Positions 35,828 through 44,959 of a DNA stretch of 64,000 nucleotides are shown piece by piece. Where the stretch lies: assembly GCA_963730315.1 (NCBI GenBank), contig CAVSRD010000007.1:186001-250000 (forward strand), given 5' to 3'. A model generated the notes under the pieces. That model was not told the DNA's origin and made no database searches. It saw only the letters and a list, made by a program, of their open reading frames with translations. Made by a program: the position numbers and the translations under genes. Position 1 is the first letter of the stretch. Each line of letters begins with the position of its first letter. The stretch comes from VRUE01 sp963730315. GTDB lineage: Bacteria > Actinomycetota > Thermoleophilia > Solirubrobacterales > 70-9.

Positions 35828-38284
35828 ATGGCCAAGACCAGCGAAGTTGCCGCGCCGGCGGCAGTTCCATCAGGGGCCGACATCGAGCGGGCGGCGACCT
35901 TTGCCCGCGAGCCGCTGCTGCTCGACGGCGAGGGCCCCGAGGCGCTCGCCCCGGGCACCGCCCGCCGCCGCGCTCTCGATGCGGCGCTGAAGGAGCTGGA
36001 GGAAGGCGCGACCGAGCCCTCGATCCAGTGGCGGCGCGACTTCTCGCTGCTGCTCGGCCTGGAGCGGCTGCTCGCCTCCGAACCGCCGAAGCTGCGCGAC
36101 GGCGCCGAGCTGAACCCGCACCAGGTGGACGCGCTCTCGGGTACCTTGACCGAGCTGATCGCCGAGCAGCAGACGGCGGCCGAAAACGGCGCCGCCGAGG
36201 CGCCCACCGCAGACGGTCAGGAAGCGGTCGACGAGGAGGAGCTGGCGCCGGACGAGGAGCCGCAGGACTGGGAGGAAGAAGCCTCCGAGGACGAAGAGAA
36301 GGCCGGGGAGGGCGAGGCGCCCGACGACCCCGGTGCCGCCCGCCGCTTCTGGTTCGAGCACGCGACCGGGGCCGGCAAGACGGTCGCTGCGGTCGGCTTC
36401 ATCGACGCATCCCGCACCGGAGGGGTGCTGATCCTCACCCACCGCCGCAACCTGGTCGAACAGTTCATCGGCGAGATCTCCGACCGTGGCTACAAGGAGC
36501 GTCTGCGCCCGTCGCTGCTCGGCGAGCGCGACGATGCCGAGGGTCCGGTCACGGTCGAGACCTACCAGTGGTTCGTCCGCAATCACAAGCAGGTCTCCGA
36601 CGCCTACTCGATCGTCATCTGCGACGAGGCGCACACCGCGCTGGGCGAGAAGACCAGCGCCTGCATCCGCGCCTGGACCGGCCCGGTGTTCATCGGCATG
36701 ACCGCGACCGGGGCGCTGATCGCCCGTCACGTCGCCGACCTCTTCCCGACCCAGACCTCGCGCTTCGACCTCGCCCAGGCGGCGCGCCGCGGGGTGATCG
36801 CGCCGCTGCGCTGCATCCGCATCCCGCCCGGGCCGGGGGTGCGGACGATCGCCAAGGTGCCGCTGCGCAAAGGCGAGGTCGACCAGGACTTCGACCAGGA
36901 GGAGCTGGCCGCGCTGCTGGACCAGGAGCCGTTCAACGTGGCGATCGCCGACCTCTATAAGACGCGCTTCAGCAAGGTGCCCGGCGTCGTCTACACCGCC
37001 GGCGTCCAGCACGCCAAGAACGTGGCCAAGGCGTTCCGGGACGCGGGGATCGTCGCCCGCGCCGTCTCCGGCGAGACGCCGAAGCGCGAACTGGCCGAGA
37101 TCCTCGCCGCCTTCGAGCGCGGCGAGGTCGACGTGCTCTGCAACGCGATGCTGCTCGCCGAGGGCTGGAACTCGCCGCGGGCGACGATCTGCATGCACCT
37201 CGCCCCGACCGCCTCGCGGCGCATCTACCAGCAGCGGGTCGGCCGCGTCACGCGGCGGGCGCCGGGCAAGGAGGCCGGTCTGGTGATCGACTTCGTCCAC
37301 CCGGCGACCACCCACGACGAGACGATCGTCACCCTGCACAGCCTGCTCGACCGCGACGTCTACCGCGGCGGTGCGATCGTGGTCGGGCCGGTGCGGCGCG
37401 GCCGCGGGCGCCGGGTGCGGGTCGAGCGGCGCATCGTCCCCGTCTCCGAGGACTCCGAACGCCGCACCCAGGTGCTGGAACGCGAGCTGTGGCGGATCGC
37501 GGTCGAGAACCTCGACTACCCGGAGCAGCACGCCTGGGCGGCGCTGGCCGGGGCGCGGGTCACCCCACCCAACTGGCGGCGGGCGCGCTCGATGCTGCAG
37601 AGCGACCGCAACAAGGAGCTGCGGCGCCGCTTCCTGCTCACCTGCGTGCAGCGCAACCGCAACTCGCAGCTGCGGTTGAAAGCACTCGCCGAGATCGCCG
37701 ACCTGCGCGACGCCGAGGCGTTCGACGACGCGATCGAGATCGTCGGCAGCTGGAGTCGGGAGGACAAACGGGCGGGGACGCGGACACTGCTGCAGGCGCT
37801 GGTCGACAAGCGGATCGGGCGGCGCGACCAGGCGCAGGCATGGGTCTGGCGGCTCGCCACCTACACCCGCGAGCTGCACGAAGAGTACGCCGTGCAGCGC
37901 TGGCCGGAGACGAAGCGGCTGCTCGGCCTGCTGGTCAACTCCTCCGGCCGGGCGCACGGCCGCAACGCGCGACGGCTGGTCCACGCGGCGCGCAAACAGG
38001 ACCGCCGCCTGGCCGTGGCGCTGCTGGCCGGTGCCGTGTCGCACACCCCCGAAGGCGAGGAGGTGCTGCGCGGGGCGCGGATGCGGATGGCCCGCAAACC
38101 GTCGGCGACCGCCCGCGAACTGCTGCGCAACTTCCCGAAGAGCGGCAAGCGGCGCCGCAGGAAGAAGGGCAAGAAAGCCTCAAAGGCGAAGGTGGACGTC
38201 GCCGGCGCCGAGCAGAACGCGGCCGCCGGAGGCGAGAGCGACGGCGAGGTGACCCCGGTCGTCGATGCCGTCGGCGACTCCTGA
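35828..38284 (+). CDS. DEAH-box helicase with acidic insert and C-terminal repeat-like region
   Basis: This encodes 818 residues starting at ATG 35828 (MAKTSEVAAPAA). Residues 20-115 form an N-terminal region with SLLLGLERLL and NPHQVDAL. A low-complexity acidic insert (117-168, many Glu/Asp) separates it from the motor: FEHATGAGKT (Walker A, 180-185), ILTHRRNLVEQF (Ia), ICDEAH (266-269), GMTATG (III), then LLAEGWNSPRATICMHL and QQRVGRVTRR (VI). The last 280 residues are helical, Arg-rich and HEAT-like, ending with a Lys-rich tail. It is a superfamily 2 helicase of unknown pathway. The gene overlaps birA on the opposite strand by 105 bases. Confidence 0.88.
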   Translation: MAKTSEVAAPAAVPSGADIERAATFAREPLLLDGEGPEALAPGTARRRALDAALKELEEGATEPSIQWRRDFSLLLGLERLLASEPPKLRDGAELNPHQVDALSGTLTELIAEQQTAAENGAAEAPTADGQEAVDEEELAPDEEPQDWEEEASEDEEKAGEGEAPDDPGAARRFWFEHATGAGKTVAAVGFIDASRTGGVLILTHRRNLVEQFIGEISDRGYKERLRPSLLGERDDAEGPVTVETYQWFVRNHKQVSDAYSIVICDEAHTALGEKTSACIRAWTGPVFIGMTATGALIARHVADLFPTQTSRFDLAQAARRGVIAPLRCIRIPPGPGVRTIAKVPLRKGEVDQDFDQEELAALLDQEPFNVAIADLYKTRFSKVPGVVYTAGVQHAKNVAKAFRDAGIVARAVSGETPKRELAEILAAFERGEVDVLCNAMLLAEGWNSPRATICMHLAPTASRRIYQQRVGRVTRRAPGKEAGLVIDFVHPATTHDETIVTLHSLLDRDVYRGGAIVVGPVRRGRGRRVRVERRIVPVSEDSERRTQVLERELWRIAVENLDYPEQHAWAALAGARVTPPNWRRARSMLQSDRNKELRRRFLLTCVQRNRNSQLRLKALAEIADLRDAEAFDDAIEIVGSWSREDKRAGTRTLLQALVDKRIGRRDQAQAWVWRLATYTRELHEEYAVQRWPETKRLLGLLVNSSGRAHGRNARRLVHAARKQDRRLAVALLAGAVSHTPEGEEVLRGARMRMARKPSATARELLRNFPKSGKRRRRKKGKKASKAKVDVAGAEQNAAAGGESDGEVTPVVDAVGDS

Positions 38285-38878
38285 GCCGCCCTCCCAGGAG
38301 ACCTCGCGCCCGCGCAGCGCGTCGCGGGAGCGCCAGGCCGCGAGGGTTGTCTCGGCGGGGGCCTCGACCCAGCGATCGAGGCCCCGGTCGAGGGCGAGGC
38401 GGGCGTTCTCGGTCGATCCGCCCCCGCTCAGCGAGGTCGCGGTGCCCTGCAGCTCCGGGGGGAACTCCTCGCGAGAGATCGCCAGGTTGAGGCCGACGCC
38501 GATCACCGCCCAGCCGTCCCGCGGCTTCGCCTCTATGAGGACCCCGGCCAGCTTGCGGCCCTCGACCCAGACGTCGTTCGGCCACTTGATCGTGCACTCG
38601 ACCCCGGGCTTCAGCTCCTCCGCCGCCTCGCATACGGCCAGCGGCGCCGCCAGGGGCAGCAGCAGGTGGCGCTCGTCGAGCGGGCGGAGCACCGCCGAGT
38701 AGAGCAGCGCCTTGCCGGGAGGCGCAGTCCATGTGCGCCCCTGGCGTCCGCGCCCGGCTGTCTGCTCGTGGGCCGTGACCACCGTGCCGTGCGGGGTGCC
38801 GGCGTCGCCCAGCTCGCGGGCGCGGGCGTTGGTCGAGTCGGTGACTCGGTAGTGGCGGTGCGGCGAGCCGAAGCTCAT
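38180..38878 (-). CDS. birA: Biotin--[acetyl-CoA carboxylase] ligase, no DNA-binding domain
   Basis: The 232-residue group I enzyme attaches biotin to carboxylase carrier proteins. It has TDSTNARARELG, the GRGRQGRTWTAPPG adenylate-binding loop, IKWPNDVWVEGRKLAGVLIE and VIGVGLNLA. There is no N-terminal helix-turn-helix, so it is not a repressor. Its ATG overlaps the TGA of the cobA-hemD gene (ATGA at 38875-38878). The 3' end overlaps the helicase gene on the other strand, and the last 105 bases code on both strands. Confidence 0.92.
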   Translation of the reverse strand: MSFGSPHRHYRVTDSTNARARELGDAGTPHGTVVTAHEQTAGRGRQGRTWTAPPGKALLYSAVLRPLDERHLLLPLAAPLAVCEAAEELKPGVECTIKWPNDVWVEGRKLAGVLIEAKPRDGWAVIGVGLNLAISREEFPPELQGTATSLSGGGSTENARLALDRGLDRWVEAPAETTLAAWRSRDALRGREVSWEGGSGVADGIDDRGHLAVALASGGRVLLGAGDVHLRL

Positions 38879-40422
38879 CTCGCGTCGGCGAGCAGGGCTT
38901 CGACCAGGCCGTCGACGTCGTGGCGCTCCGCCTCGACGGCGACCTCGAGGCCGGCGGCACGGACGGCCTCGCTGGTGATCGGGCCGATCGAGACGACGCG
39001 GGCGCCGCGCGGGAAGCGGTCCCCGAGCGCCTCGGTCAGGTTGCGGACGGTCGAGGAGGAGGTGAAGGTGACGTAGTCGGCGCCCTGCGCGGCGTCGACC
39101 GCCTCCGGGTCGGGCGTCTCGCGGACGGTCTCGTAGAGGGCGACTACGTCGACCTCGGCGCCGCGCTCGCGCAGCGCTTCCGGGAGGACGTCGCGCGCCT
39201 CCGCGGCGCGGGCGACCAGCGCTCGACGGCCCTCGACCTCGACGCCGTCAAGCGCCTCGACCAGCGCCTCGGCGACGAAGCGCTCGGGAAGCACGTCAGC
39301 CGCGACCCCGTGGCCGGCGAGCGCGCCTGCCGTGCCGGGCCCGATCGCCGCGACGGTCGCGCCGCCCAGCGCCCGCGCGTCGAGCCCGGCCGCGCCGAGC
39401 GCCTCGAACAGCAGGCGCACGCCGTTCGGGCTGGTCAGGCAGATAAGCGCGTACTCGCCGATCGCCGCGACCGTCCGCCGCACCTCGTCGCTTCCGGTCC
39501 GCGGCTCGATCCTGATCGCCGGCAGCTCGACCGCCTCGGCTCCCAGCCCGCGCAGCGTCGCCGCCAGGACGCTGGCCTGAGCGCGGGCCCGGGTGACGAC
39601 GACCCGGCGGCCGTGCAGCGGACGGTGCTCCAGCCAGGCGAGCGCCTCGCGGTGGGTGACGACCGGACCGACGACGATCAGCGCCGGGGCGCCGAGGCCC
39701 TCGCGCTCGGCCTCCTCGGCGAGGGTGCCGAGGGTCGCGACGACGGTGCGTTGCCCCGCCATCGTGCCGCGCTCGACCGCCGCCGCCGGCTCGGCAGGGT
39801 CGCGGCCCGCCTCGACCAGCGCCGCCGCGTTCTCACGCAGTCGCCTTACGCCCATGTAGAGGACGAGGGTGCCGGGGAAGCGGGCCAGCGCCCCCCAGTC
39901 GAGCGCCGCCTCGCCCTTCGCCGGGTCCTCGTGGCCGGTGACGAAGGCCACCGCCGAGGCCTCGTCGCGGTGGGTGACGGGAATGCCGGCATAGGCGGTC
40001 GCGGCGACGCCGGCGGTGACGCCGGGCACGACCTCGAACTCGACTCCAGCGGCCCGCAGCGCCTCGCCCTCCTCGCCGCCGCGGCCGAACACGAATGGAT
40101 CTCCGCCCTTGAGGCGGACGACGCTCTTGCCGCTGCGCGCCGCCTCGATCAGCATCGCGTTGATCCGCTTCTGCGACCCAGACGTGCCGGCGATCGAGTG
40201 CCCGCTATGGGGTCCAACTCCCGGCACGTCCCCGCCGGGCGCCTTGCCGACGTAGACCAGCTCGGCGTCCTCGCGGGCGCCGTCCAGCGCGCCGGGGGGG
40301 ATGAGGCGGTCGTGGAAGATCGCGTCGGCCGAAGCGATCAGCTCCAGCGCGCGGGCGGTCATCAGCCCGGGGTCTCCGGGACCCGCCCCGACCAGGTAGA
40401 CGACTCCCGGCCGCGCCGTCAT
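38875..40422 (-). CDS. Fused uroporphyrinogen-III C-methyltransferase and uroporphyrinogen-III synthase
   Basis: This 515-residue protein starts at ATG 40422. Residues 1-245 are the SUMT (CobA) domain: VVYLVGAGPGDPGLMTARALELI, VVRLKGGDPFVFGRGGEE, VVPGVTAGVAATAYAGIPVTHR, LVLYMGVRRL. From about residue 265 the HemD domain follows (VVVTRARAQASVLAATLRGLGAEAVELPAI, LICLTSPNGVRLLFEAL, YVTFTSSSTVRNL). It closes the uroporphyrinogen-III ring and methylates it toward sirohaem or cobalamin. The start overlaps the hemC stop by ATGA and the stop overlaps the birA start, so the unit is tightly coupled. Confidence 0.94.
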   Translation of the reverse strand: MTARPGVVYLVGAGPGDPGLMTARALELIASADAIFHDRLIPPGALDGAREDAELVYVGKAPGGDVPGVGPHSGHSIAGTSGSQKRINAMLIEAARSGKSVVRLKGGDPFVFGRGGEEGEALRAAGVEFEVVPGVTAGVAATAYAGIPVTHRDEASAVAFVTGHEDPAKGEAALDWGALARFPGTLVLYMGVRRLRENAAALVEAGRDPAEPAAAVERGTMAGQRTVVATLGTLAEEAEREGLGAPALIVVGPVVTHREALAWLEHRPLHGRRVVVTRARAQASVLAATLRGLGAEAVELPAIRIEPRTGSDEVRRTVAAIGEYALICLTSPNGVRLLFEALGAAGLDARALGGATVAAIGPGTAGALAGHGVAADVLPERFVAEALVEALDGVEVEGRRALVARAAEARDVLPEALRERGAEVDVVALYETVRETPDPEAVDAAQGADYVTFTSSSTVRNLTEALGDRFPRGARVVSIGPITSEAVRAAGLEVAVEAERHDVDGLVEALLADAR

Positions 40423-41312
40423 TTCGCGCTGGCCCGGTCGAGGATCTCTCGCGCGCCGGCGCCGAGCAAGCGCTCGGCGAGCAGGGCCCCGGCCGCGACC
40501 GGCTCTGCGGCATCGAACTCGAGCCGGTCGCGGATCCACTCGCTGCCGTCGGGCAGGCCGACGAAGGCCTCGACGACCATCGAGCCGCGCCCGCCTCCTG
40601 CCGCGCTCGCTCCCACCCGGGCGTGGATGCCGATCGGCGTCGCGCAGGTCGCCTCCAGCATCGCCACCGCGGTGCGCTCGGCAGTCAGCTCGCACAGCGC
40701 GGTCCCGTCGCCGGTCGCCGCCGTGGCGGCGGCCGCATCCTCGTTGTCGCACCGCGCCTGCAGGACCAGCACCCCCTGACCTGCCGCCGGGGTCATCGCC
40801 TCCGCGGGCAGCGCGAAGCTCGCCTCGCTCTCGCGGCCCAGCCGCCGCAAGCCGGCGGCGGCGAGGACGATCGCGTCCAGCTCGCCCGCGGCGAGCTTGC
40901 GCAGGCGCGTGTCGACGTTGCCGTGCAGCTCGCTCACCCGCAGGTCGGGCCGCACGGCGAGCAGCTGGGCGCGGCGGCGCAGGCTGGCGGTGCCGACCAG
41001 GGCGCCTTCTGGAACGTCGTCGAGCGAGCCACCGGGTCCAATCCAGACGTCGGCCGGATCCTCGCGGGCCGGCACGGCGACGATCGTCAACTCATCGGGA
41101 AGCTCGGCCGGCAGGTCCTTGGCGGAGTGGACGCCGATCTCGGCCTCGCCGGCGAGCAGCGCCCGCTCGACCCCGCGCACGAAGCGCGCCTTGTCGCCCG
41201 GCTCGCCGTCCGAGGAGACCTCGACCAGCTCGGCGCCGCCCAACAGGTCGGCAACCTGACTTGCCTGTGTCCTTGCCAGCTTGCTGCTGCGGGTGGCGAT
41301 TCGAATCGTCAA
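40419..41312 (-). CDS. hemC: Hydroxymethylbilane synthase (porphobilinogen deaminase)
   Basis: This 297-residue enzyme links four porphobilinogen molecules into hydroxymethylbilane. The start is TTG 41312, whose TTGA overlaps the TGA of hemA. Family motifs are TIRIATRSSKLARTQA, VHSAKDLPAELP, GTASLRRRAQLL, LHGNVDTRLRKLAAG and LEATCATPIGIHA, in which the Cys carries the dipyrromethane cofactor. Length is slightly short of 310 but complete. It lies between hemA and cobA-hemD in pathway order. Confidence 0.95.
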   Translation of the reverse strand: MTIRIATRSSKLARTQASQVADLLGGAELVEVSSDGEPGDKARFVRGVERALLAGEAEIGVHSAKDLPAELPDELTIVAVPAREDPADVWIGPGGSLDDVPEGALVGTASLRRRAQLLAVRPDLRVSELHGNVDTRLRKLAAGELDAIVLAAAGLRRLGRESEASFALPAEAMTPAAGQGVLVLQARCDNEDAAAATAATGDGTALCELTAERTAVAMLEATCATPIGIHARVGASAAGGGRGSMVVEAFVGLPDGSEWIRDRLEFDAAEPVAAGALLAERLLGAGAREILDRASAK

Positions 41313-42640
41313 CTGCTCTTGCGGCGGCGCAGCTCGGTCACCTCGGCCCCCGCCTCGCCCTCCGGCTCGGTTTCGGCGTCGAGCCCGAACAGCTCGCGCA
41401 GGGCGCTGACGTAGACGTACGCGCTGTCGCTGCCGGCCGAGCGCCTCATCCGCAGAGTCGGCTCGTGCAGGAGCCGCCCCACGATCGCCCTCGACATCGC
41501 GGCGAGCCGCTCGCGGTCGGCCCCGCCGAGGCTCTCCCAGCGGCCGTCGTTCTCGGCCAGCACCCGGCGCACCACCTCGTCGGCCCGCCCGCGCAACGCG
41601 GCGATCGCCGGAACCACCTCCAGCGAGGCGAGCCAGCGCTGGAAGCGGTCCTGCTCGGCGGCGAGGATCGGTTCGGCCCGCCGCGCCTCGGCCTCGCGGC
41701 CGCCCGCGTTGCGCTCGACGATCTGCTGCACGTCGTCGATGTCGTGCAGGCTGACCCCGGCGATCTCACGGCACGCCGGCTCGATGTCGCGCGGCACCGC
41801 GATGTCGACCAGCAGCAGGGGCCGACCGTCCCGCTCGGCCATCACGTGCTCGAGCTCGTCGCGCTCGACGATGTGATGGGGGGAGTTGGTTGCCGAGACG
41901 ACGATGTCGGCCGCCTCGAGCTGCTCGGGCAGCTCCTCGAAGCGCACCGCGGTGCCGTCGAAGCGCTCGGCCAGGCCGATCGCCCGGTCGTAGTGGCGGT
42001 TGGCGACGAAGACGGTGGCGACGCCGCGGGCGACCAGCGCCCTGGCGACCAGCTCGGCGGTCTCGCCGGCGCCGACCACCAGCGCCCGCCGCTCGTCGAG
42101 GTCGCCGAGCGTGCGCCGCGCCAGCTCCACCGCGACCGAGGGGATCGAGACCCCCTTCTCGCCGATTGCGGTCTCCTCGCGGGCCCGGCCGCCGGCGGCG
42201 AGGGCGCCGCGGAAGAGGCGGTTGAGGATCGGTCCGGTGGCGCTCTCCACCAGGGCAAGCTCGTAGGCCCGTTTGACCTGGCCCTGGATCTCGGCCTCGC
42301 CGACGATCATCGAGTCGAGCCCCGCGGTGACGCGGAACAGGTGGGCGGCGGCCTCGCCGGAGCGCAGCGAGTAGAGGTGGCCGAGCAGCTCGGTGGGGCG
42401 GAGCTCCGCCTGCCGGGTGAGCACGCCGAGCGCCGTCGACTCGGCTTCGACCGGTTCGGAGACGATCAGGTAGAGCTCGGTGCGGTTGCAGGTCGAGAGC
42501 GCCGCCGCCTCGTGGATCCCCTCGGCCGCGGTCAGCTCTCGCAGGGCGCCCGCGGCACTGCCCTCGGTCAGCGAGAGCCGCTCGCGCAGGTCGAGCGGCG
42601 CCGTCTTGTGGGAGACGCCGAGGGCGAGCAGCTCAGACAT
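41309..42640 (-). CDS. hemA: Glutamyl-tRNA reductase
   Basis: The 443-residue enzyme reduces Glu-tRNA to glutamate-1-semialdehyde, the first step of the C5 haem route. The N-terminal ALGVSHKTAPLDLRERL and LSTCNRTELYL (nucleophilic Cys) are followed by LDSMIVGEAEIQGQVKRAYE, the NADPH-binding VVGAGETAELVARAL and the C-terminal dimerisation helices. Its ATG overlaps the end of ccmD by 8 bases. It shows that tetrapyrrole synthesis starts from Glu-tRNA in this organism, as expected outside alphaproteobacteria. Confidence 0.95.
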   Translation of the reverse strand: MSELLALGVSHKTAPLDLRERLSLTEGSAAGALRELTAAEGIHEAAALSTCNRTELYLIVSEPVEAESTALGVLTRQAELRPTELLGHLYSLRSGEAAAHLFRVTAGLDSMIVGEAEIQGQVKRAYELALVESATGPILNRLFRGALAAGGRAREETAIGEKGVSIPSVAVELARRTLGDLDERRALVVGAGETAELVARALVARGVATVFVANRHYDRAIGLAERFDGTAVRFEELPEQLEAADIVVSATNSPHHIVERDELEHVMAERDGRPLLLVDIAVPRDIEPACREIAGVSLHDIDDVQQIVERNAGGREAEARRAEPILAAEQDRFQRWLASLEVVPAIAALRGRADEVVRRVLAENDGRWESLGGADRERLAAMSRAIVGRLLHEPTLRMRRSAGSDSAYVYVSALRELFGLDAETEPEGEAGAEVTELRRRKSS

Positions 42641-42851
42641 CGAGGGTCACCCGCTCCCTCTTCGACTCCTCATTGCGCTGCTCGGCAAACCCCGCCAGCT
42701 CGCGCAGCTCTCGCTCGATGCGCTGGAGTTTGGCCGCCATGATCGCGACGTAGACGACGACCAGCACGAGGAAGACGACGTAGGCGCCGGCGACGTACTT
42801 GCCGGCCTCGTCGAGCGGCAGCGCGGGGGCGCTCGCCAGCAGGGAGGCCAT
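42633..42851 (-). CDS. ccmD: CcmD-like small membrane protein
   Basis: This encodes 72 residues with one membrane helix (YVAGAYVVFLVLVVVYVAIMAA) followed by a charged helix (KLQRIERELRELAGFAEQRNEESKRER). Size, helix and place directly after ccmC match CcmD, the small subunit of the haem-export/loading complex. Its ATG overlaps the last base of the ccmC stop (TGATG). Sequence alone would be too short for certainty; the context makes it convincing. Confidence 0.8.
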   Translation of the reverse strand: MASLLASAPALPLDEAGKYVAGAYVVFLVLVVVYVAIMAAKLQRIERELRELAGFAEQRNEESKRERVTLDV

Positions 42852-43573
42852 CAGCCCACCTCCGGGGCGATGCGCGAGGCGTCGCCGGGGGCCGGTGCGT
42901 CGAGCGCGCGGCGCAGCCGCTTCAGCTGGCCCGAGGCGCTCTTCGCGGTCAGCTCGAACCTGACCAGCGTCGCCCAGAGCAGGCCGATCGCCAGCAGCGA
43001 GGCGAGGAAGGTCAGCATCATCGAGCCGGGCAGGCCGCCGTCCGCGGTGGCGAAGACGCGTGGGTGGACGAGGGTCTGCGCCATCCGCACCGCGATGAAG
43101 TTGAGCGGCACGAAGGCGCCGGCGACGATCGCGAAGACCGAGGCGTAGCGGGCCTGCCGCTCGCGGTCCTCGATCGCGTAGCGGAACGGGTAGTAGGTCG
43201 CGTACATCAGGAAGACGATCAGGAAGCTGACCAGGGTCGGCTCGTCCCAGACCCACCAGTGCCCCCAGGAGGCCTTCGCCCAGATCGAGCCGGTGATCAG
43301 CACCGCGACCCCGAAGATCACCGAGATGTGGATCGAGACGTAGGAGTGGGCGTCCCAGCGCGCCTCGCCGCTGCGCAGGTGGAGGATCGCGAAGACGCCG
43401 CCGATCACGAAGCCGACCAGCGCGACGATCGCCAGCGGCACGTGCAGGTAGAAGATCTTCTGCACGAAGCCCTGGTCGGCGTCGAGCGGCGCGTAGAAGA
43501 AGACCAGCGACAGCGACACGGCGAGCGCCGCGACGGTCGCGAACGAGAGGTTTCTCAGGCCTTTGCCGTACAT
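42851..43573 (-). CDS. ccmC: Cytochrome c maturation membrane protein CcmC
   Basis: This is a 240-residue protein with six membrane helices that presents haem to CcmE during cytochrome c biogenesis. The tryptophan-rich haem-handling signature appears as ASWGHWWVWDEPTLVSFLIVFLMYATYYPF, in part. His residues flank it (YLHVPLAIVALVGF and DAHSYVSIHISV). The start is ATG 43573. It lies 30 bases after ccmB on the same strand and overlaps ccmD. Confidence 0.93.
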   Translation of the reverse strand: MYGKGLRNLSFATVAALAVSLSLVFFYAPLDADQGFVQKIFYLHVPLAIVALVGFVIGGVFAILHLRSGEARWDAHSYVSIHISVIFGVAVLITGSIWAKASWGHWWVWDEPTLVSFLIVFLMYATYYPFRYAIEDRERQARYASVFAIVAGAFVPLNFIAVRMAQTLVHPRVFATADGGLPGSMMLTFLASLLAIGLLWATLVRFELTAKSASGQLKRLRRALDAPAPGDASRIAPEVG

Positions 43574-43603
43574 GCGATTGGGCGCGGTTGTGGGGTGAGC
43601 GCC

Positions 43604-44929
43604 TCAGTCCTCCAGCAGGAAGTCGAAGACCGCGTATCCGGCGAGGAGGAAGACCAGATCGTATAGCCCCAGGACCGCCAGCCAGGTGCCGAAGCGGTGG
43701 TAACCGGGACCGCCCACCGCGAGCAGCGGCTCGAGCGCCCCGGTCGCGGCGATCGACAGCGGCACGGCGAGGGGCAGCAGGACCAGCGGGACGAGCAGGT
43801 CGCGGGCGCGCGAGTTGACAGCCATCGAGGAGATCAGCGTGCCGGTCGCGGCGAGGCCGAGGTCGGCGAGCAGCAGGACCGCGGCGACGGGTGGCAGCGC
43901 GGCGGCCGAGCCGAGGAAGAAGATCGCGAAGACGGGCACCACGATCGCCTCGAGCACCAGCAGGTAGACGAGCAGCGCCGCGGCCTTGGCGGCGAACAGG
44001 GCGGTGCGGTCGATCGGGGCGAGGCGGATCGCGTCGAAGCCGCCCTCCTCGCGCTCGGCGACGAAGAGGCGGTTGATGCCGAGGATCGCGGCGAACAGCA
44101 GCGTCGCCCAGAGCACCCCGGCGCCGAGGCTGCCGGAGAGGCTGGTGCGGTCGAGGCCGAAGCGGAAGATGACGAAGGTGGTGACGGCGAACAGCGCCAT
44201 CGCCGGCAGCGACTGCAGGGTGCGCAGCTCGGCCCGCAGGTCCTTGCCGAGGATCGCCGCGAAAGCGAGGCGCGAGGGGGTCACGCGATCGCCACCTTGC
44301 CGCCCATCGCCCAGCTCGAGCACCTGGTCGGCGTCGGGCAGGGCGCGCTCGGGCTCGTGGGTGACCAGGACCCGGGTGCGCCCCTCGGCCGGGCCGATCA
44401 GCTCGCGGGCCGCCTCGCGGCCCTCCGCGTCGAGGTGGGATTCCGGCTCGTCGAGCAGCAGCAGCTCGGGCTCGTGCAGGACGCAGCGGCAGATTGCCAG
44501 CCGCTGCCGCATCCCCGCCGAGAGCTCCGCCACGCGCCGGTCGGCGTTGCGCTCCATCCCGGCCGCGTCGAGCAGGACGGCAATCCGCTGCTCGGCGACG
44601 TCCCCACGCAGGCCGTGGAGCCTGGCCTGGAAGCGCAGGTTCTCGCGCCCGCTCAGGTCGCGGTAGAGCAGCGGCTCGTGGCCGAGGAAGCCGATCCGGC
44701 CGCGCACCTTCCAGGCCTCGCCGGGCAGGCGGGCGCCGAGCACACGAGGCTCGCCGGCGGTCGGCCGCAGCAGCGTCGCCAGGATGCGCAGCAGGGTGGT
44801 CTTGCCCGCCCCGTTCGGTCCCAGCACGACCAGCGTCTCGCCGGCCGCCAGCTCGAGTTCGACATCGTTCAGGGCCGTCCGCTCGCCAAAGTCGCGGCGC
44901 AGGCCGCGCAGCTCGATCGCCTCGCTCAT
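43604..44929 (-). CDS. Haem ABC exporter: CcmA ATPase and CcmB permease in one frame
   Basis: The first 210 residues are CcmA: Walker A GPNGAGKTT (38-46), signature LSAGMRQRLA, Walker B LLLLDEPESHLD. From about residue 216 the CcmB permease begins (VTPSRLAFAAILGKDLRAELRTLQSLPA) with six membrane helices. As written they form one 441-residue fusion. However, a GTG at 44284 would start CcmB normally, and a TGA overlapping it lies in another frame. Removing one base near 44300 gives CcmA ending GKVAIA and the same GTGA overlap style as the neighbours. A sequence error is therefore quite possible. Together with CcmC/D it would export or load haem for cytochrome c. Confidence 0.9.
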   Translation of the reverse strand: MSEAIELRGLRRDFGERTALNDVELELAAGETLVVLGPNGAGKTTLLRILATLLRPTAGEPRVLGARLPGEAWKVRGRIGFLGHEPLLYRDLSGRENLRFQARLHGLRGDVAEQRIAVLLDAAGMERNADRRVAELSAGMRQRLAICRCVLHEPELLLLDEPESHLDAEGREAARELIGPAEGRTRVLVTHEPERALPDADQVLELGDGRQGGDRVTPSRLAFAAILGKDLRAELRTLQSLPAMALFAVTTFVIFRFGLDRTSLSGSLGAGVLWATLLFAAILGINRLFVAEREEGGFDAIRLAPIDRTALFAAKAAALLVYLLVLEAIVVPVFAIFFLGSAAALPPVAAVLLLADLGLAATGTLISSMAVNSRARDLLVPLVLLPLAVPLSIAATGALEPLLAVGGPGYHRFGTWLAVLGLYDLVFLLAGYAVFDFLLED

Positions 44930-44959
44930 CCCCAGGATTCTCCGGGAACGAGGCCGAGC

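Noticed and set aside
38180..38284. Helicase stop misplaced so that birA overlap is artificial
   Set aside because: Both frames keep family-like or low-complexity tails to the ends given, and no earlier stop fits; the overlap is kept as real but flagged.
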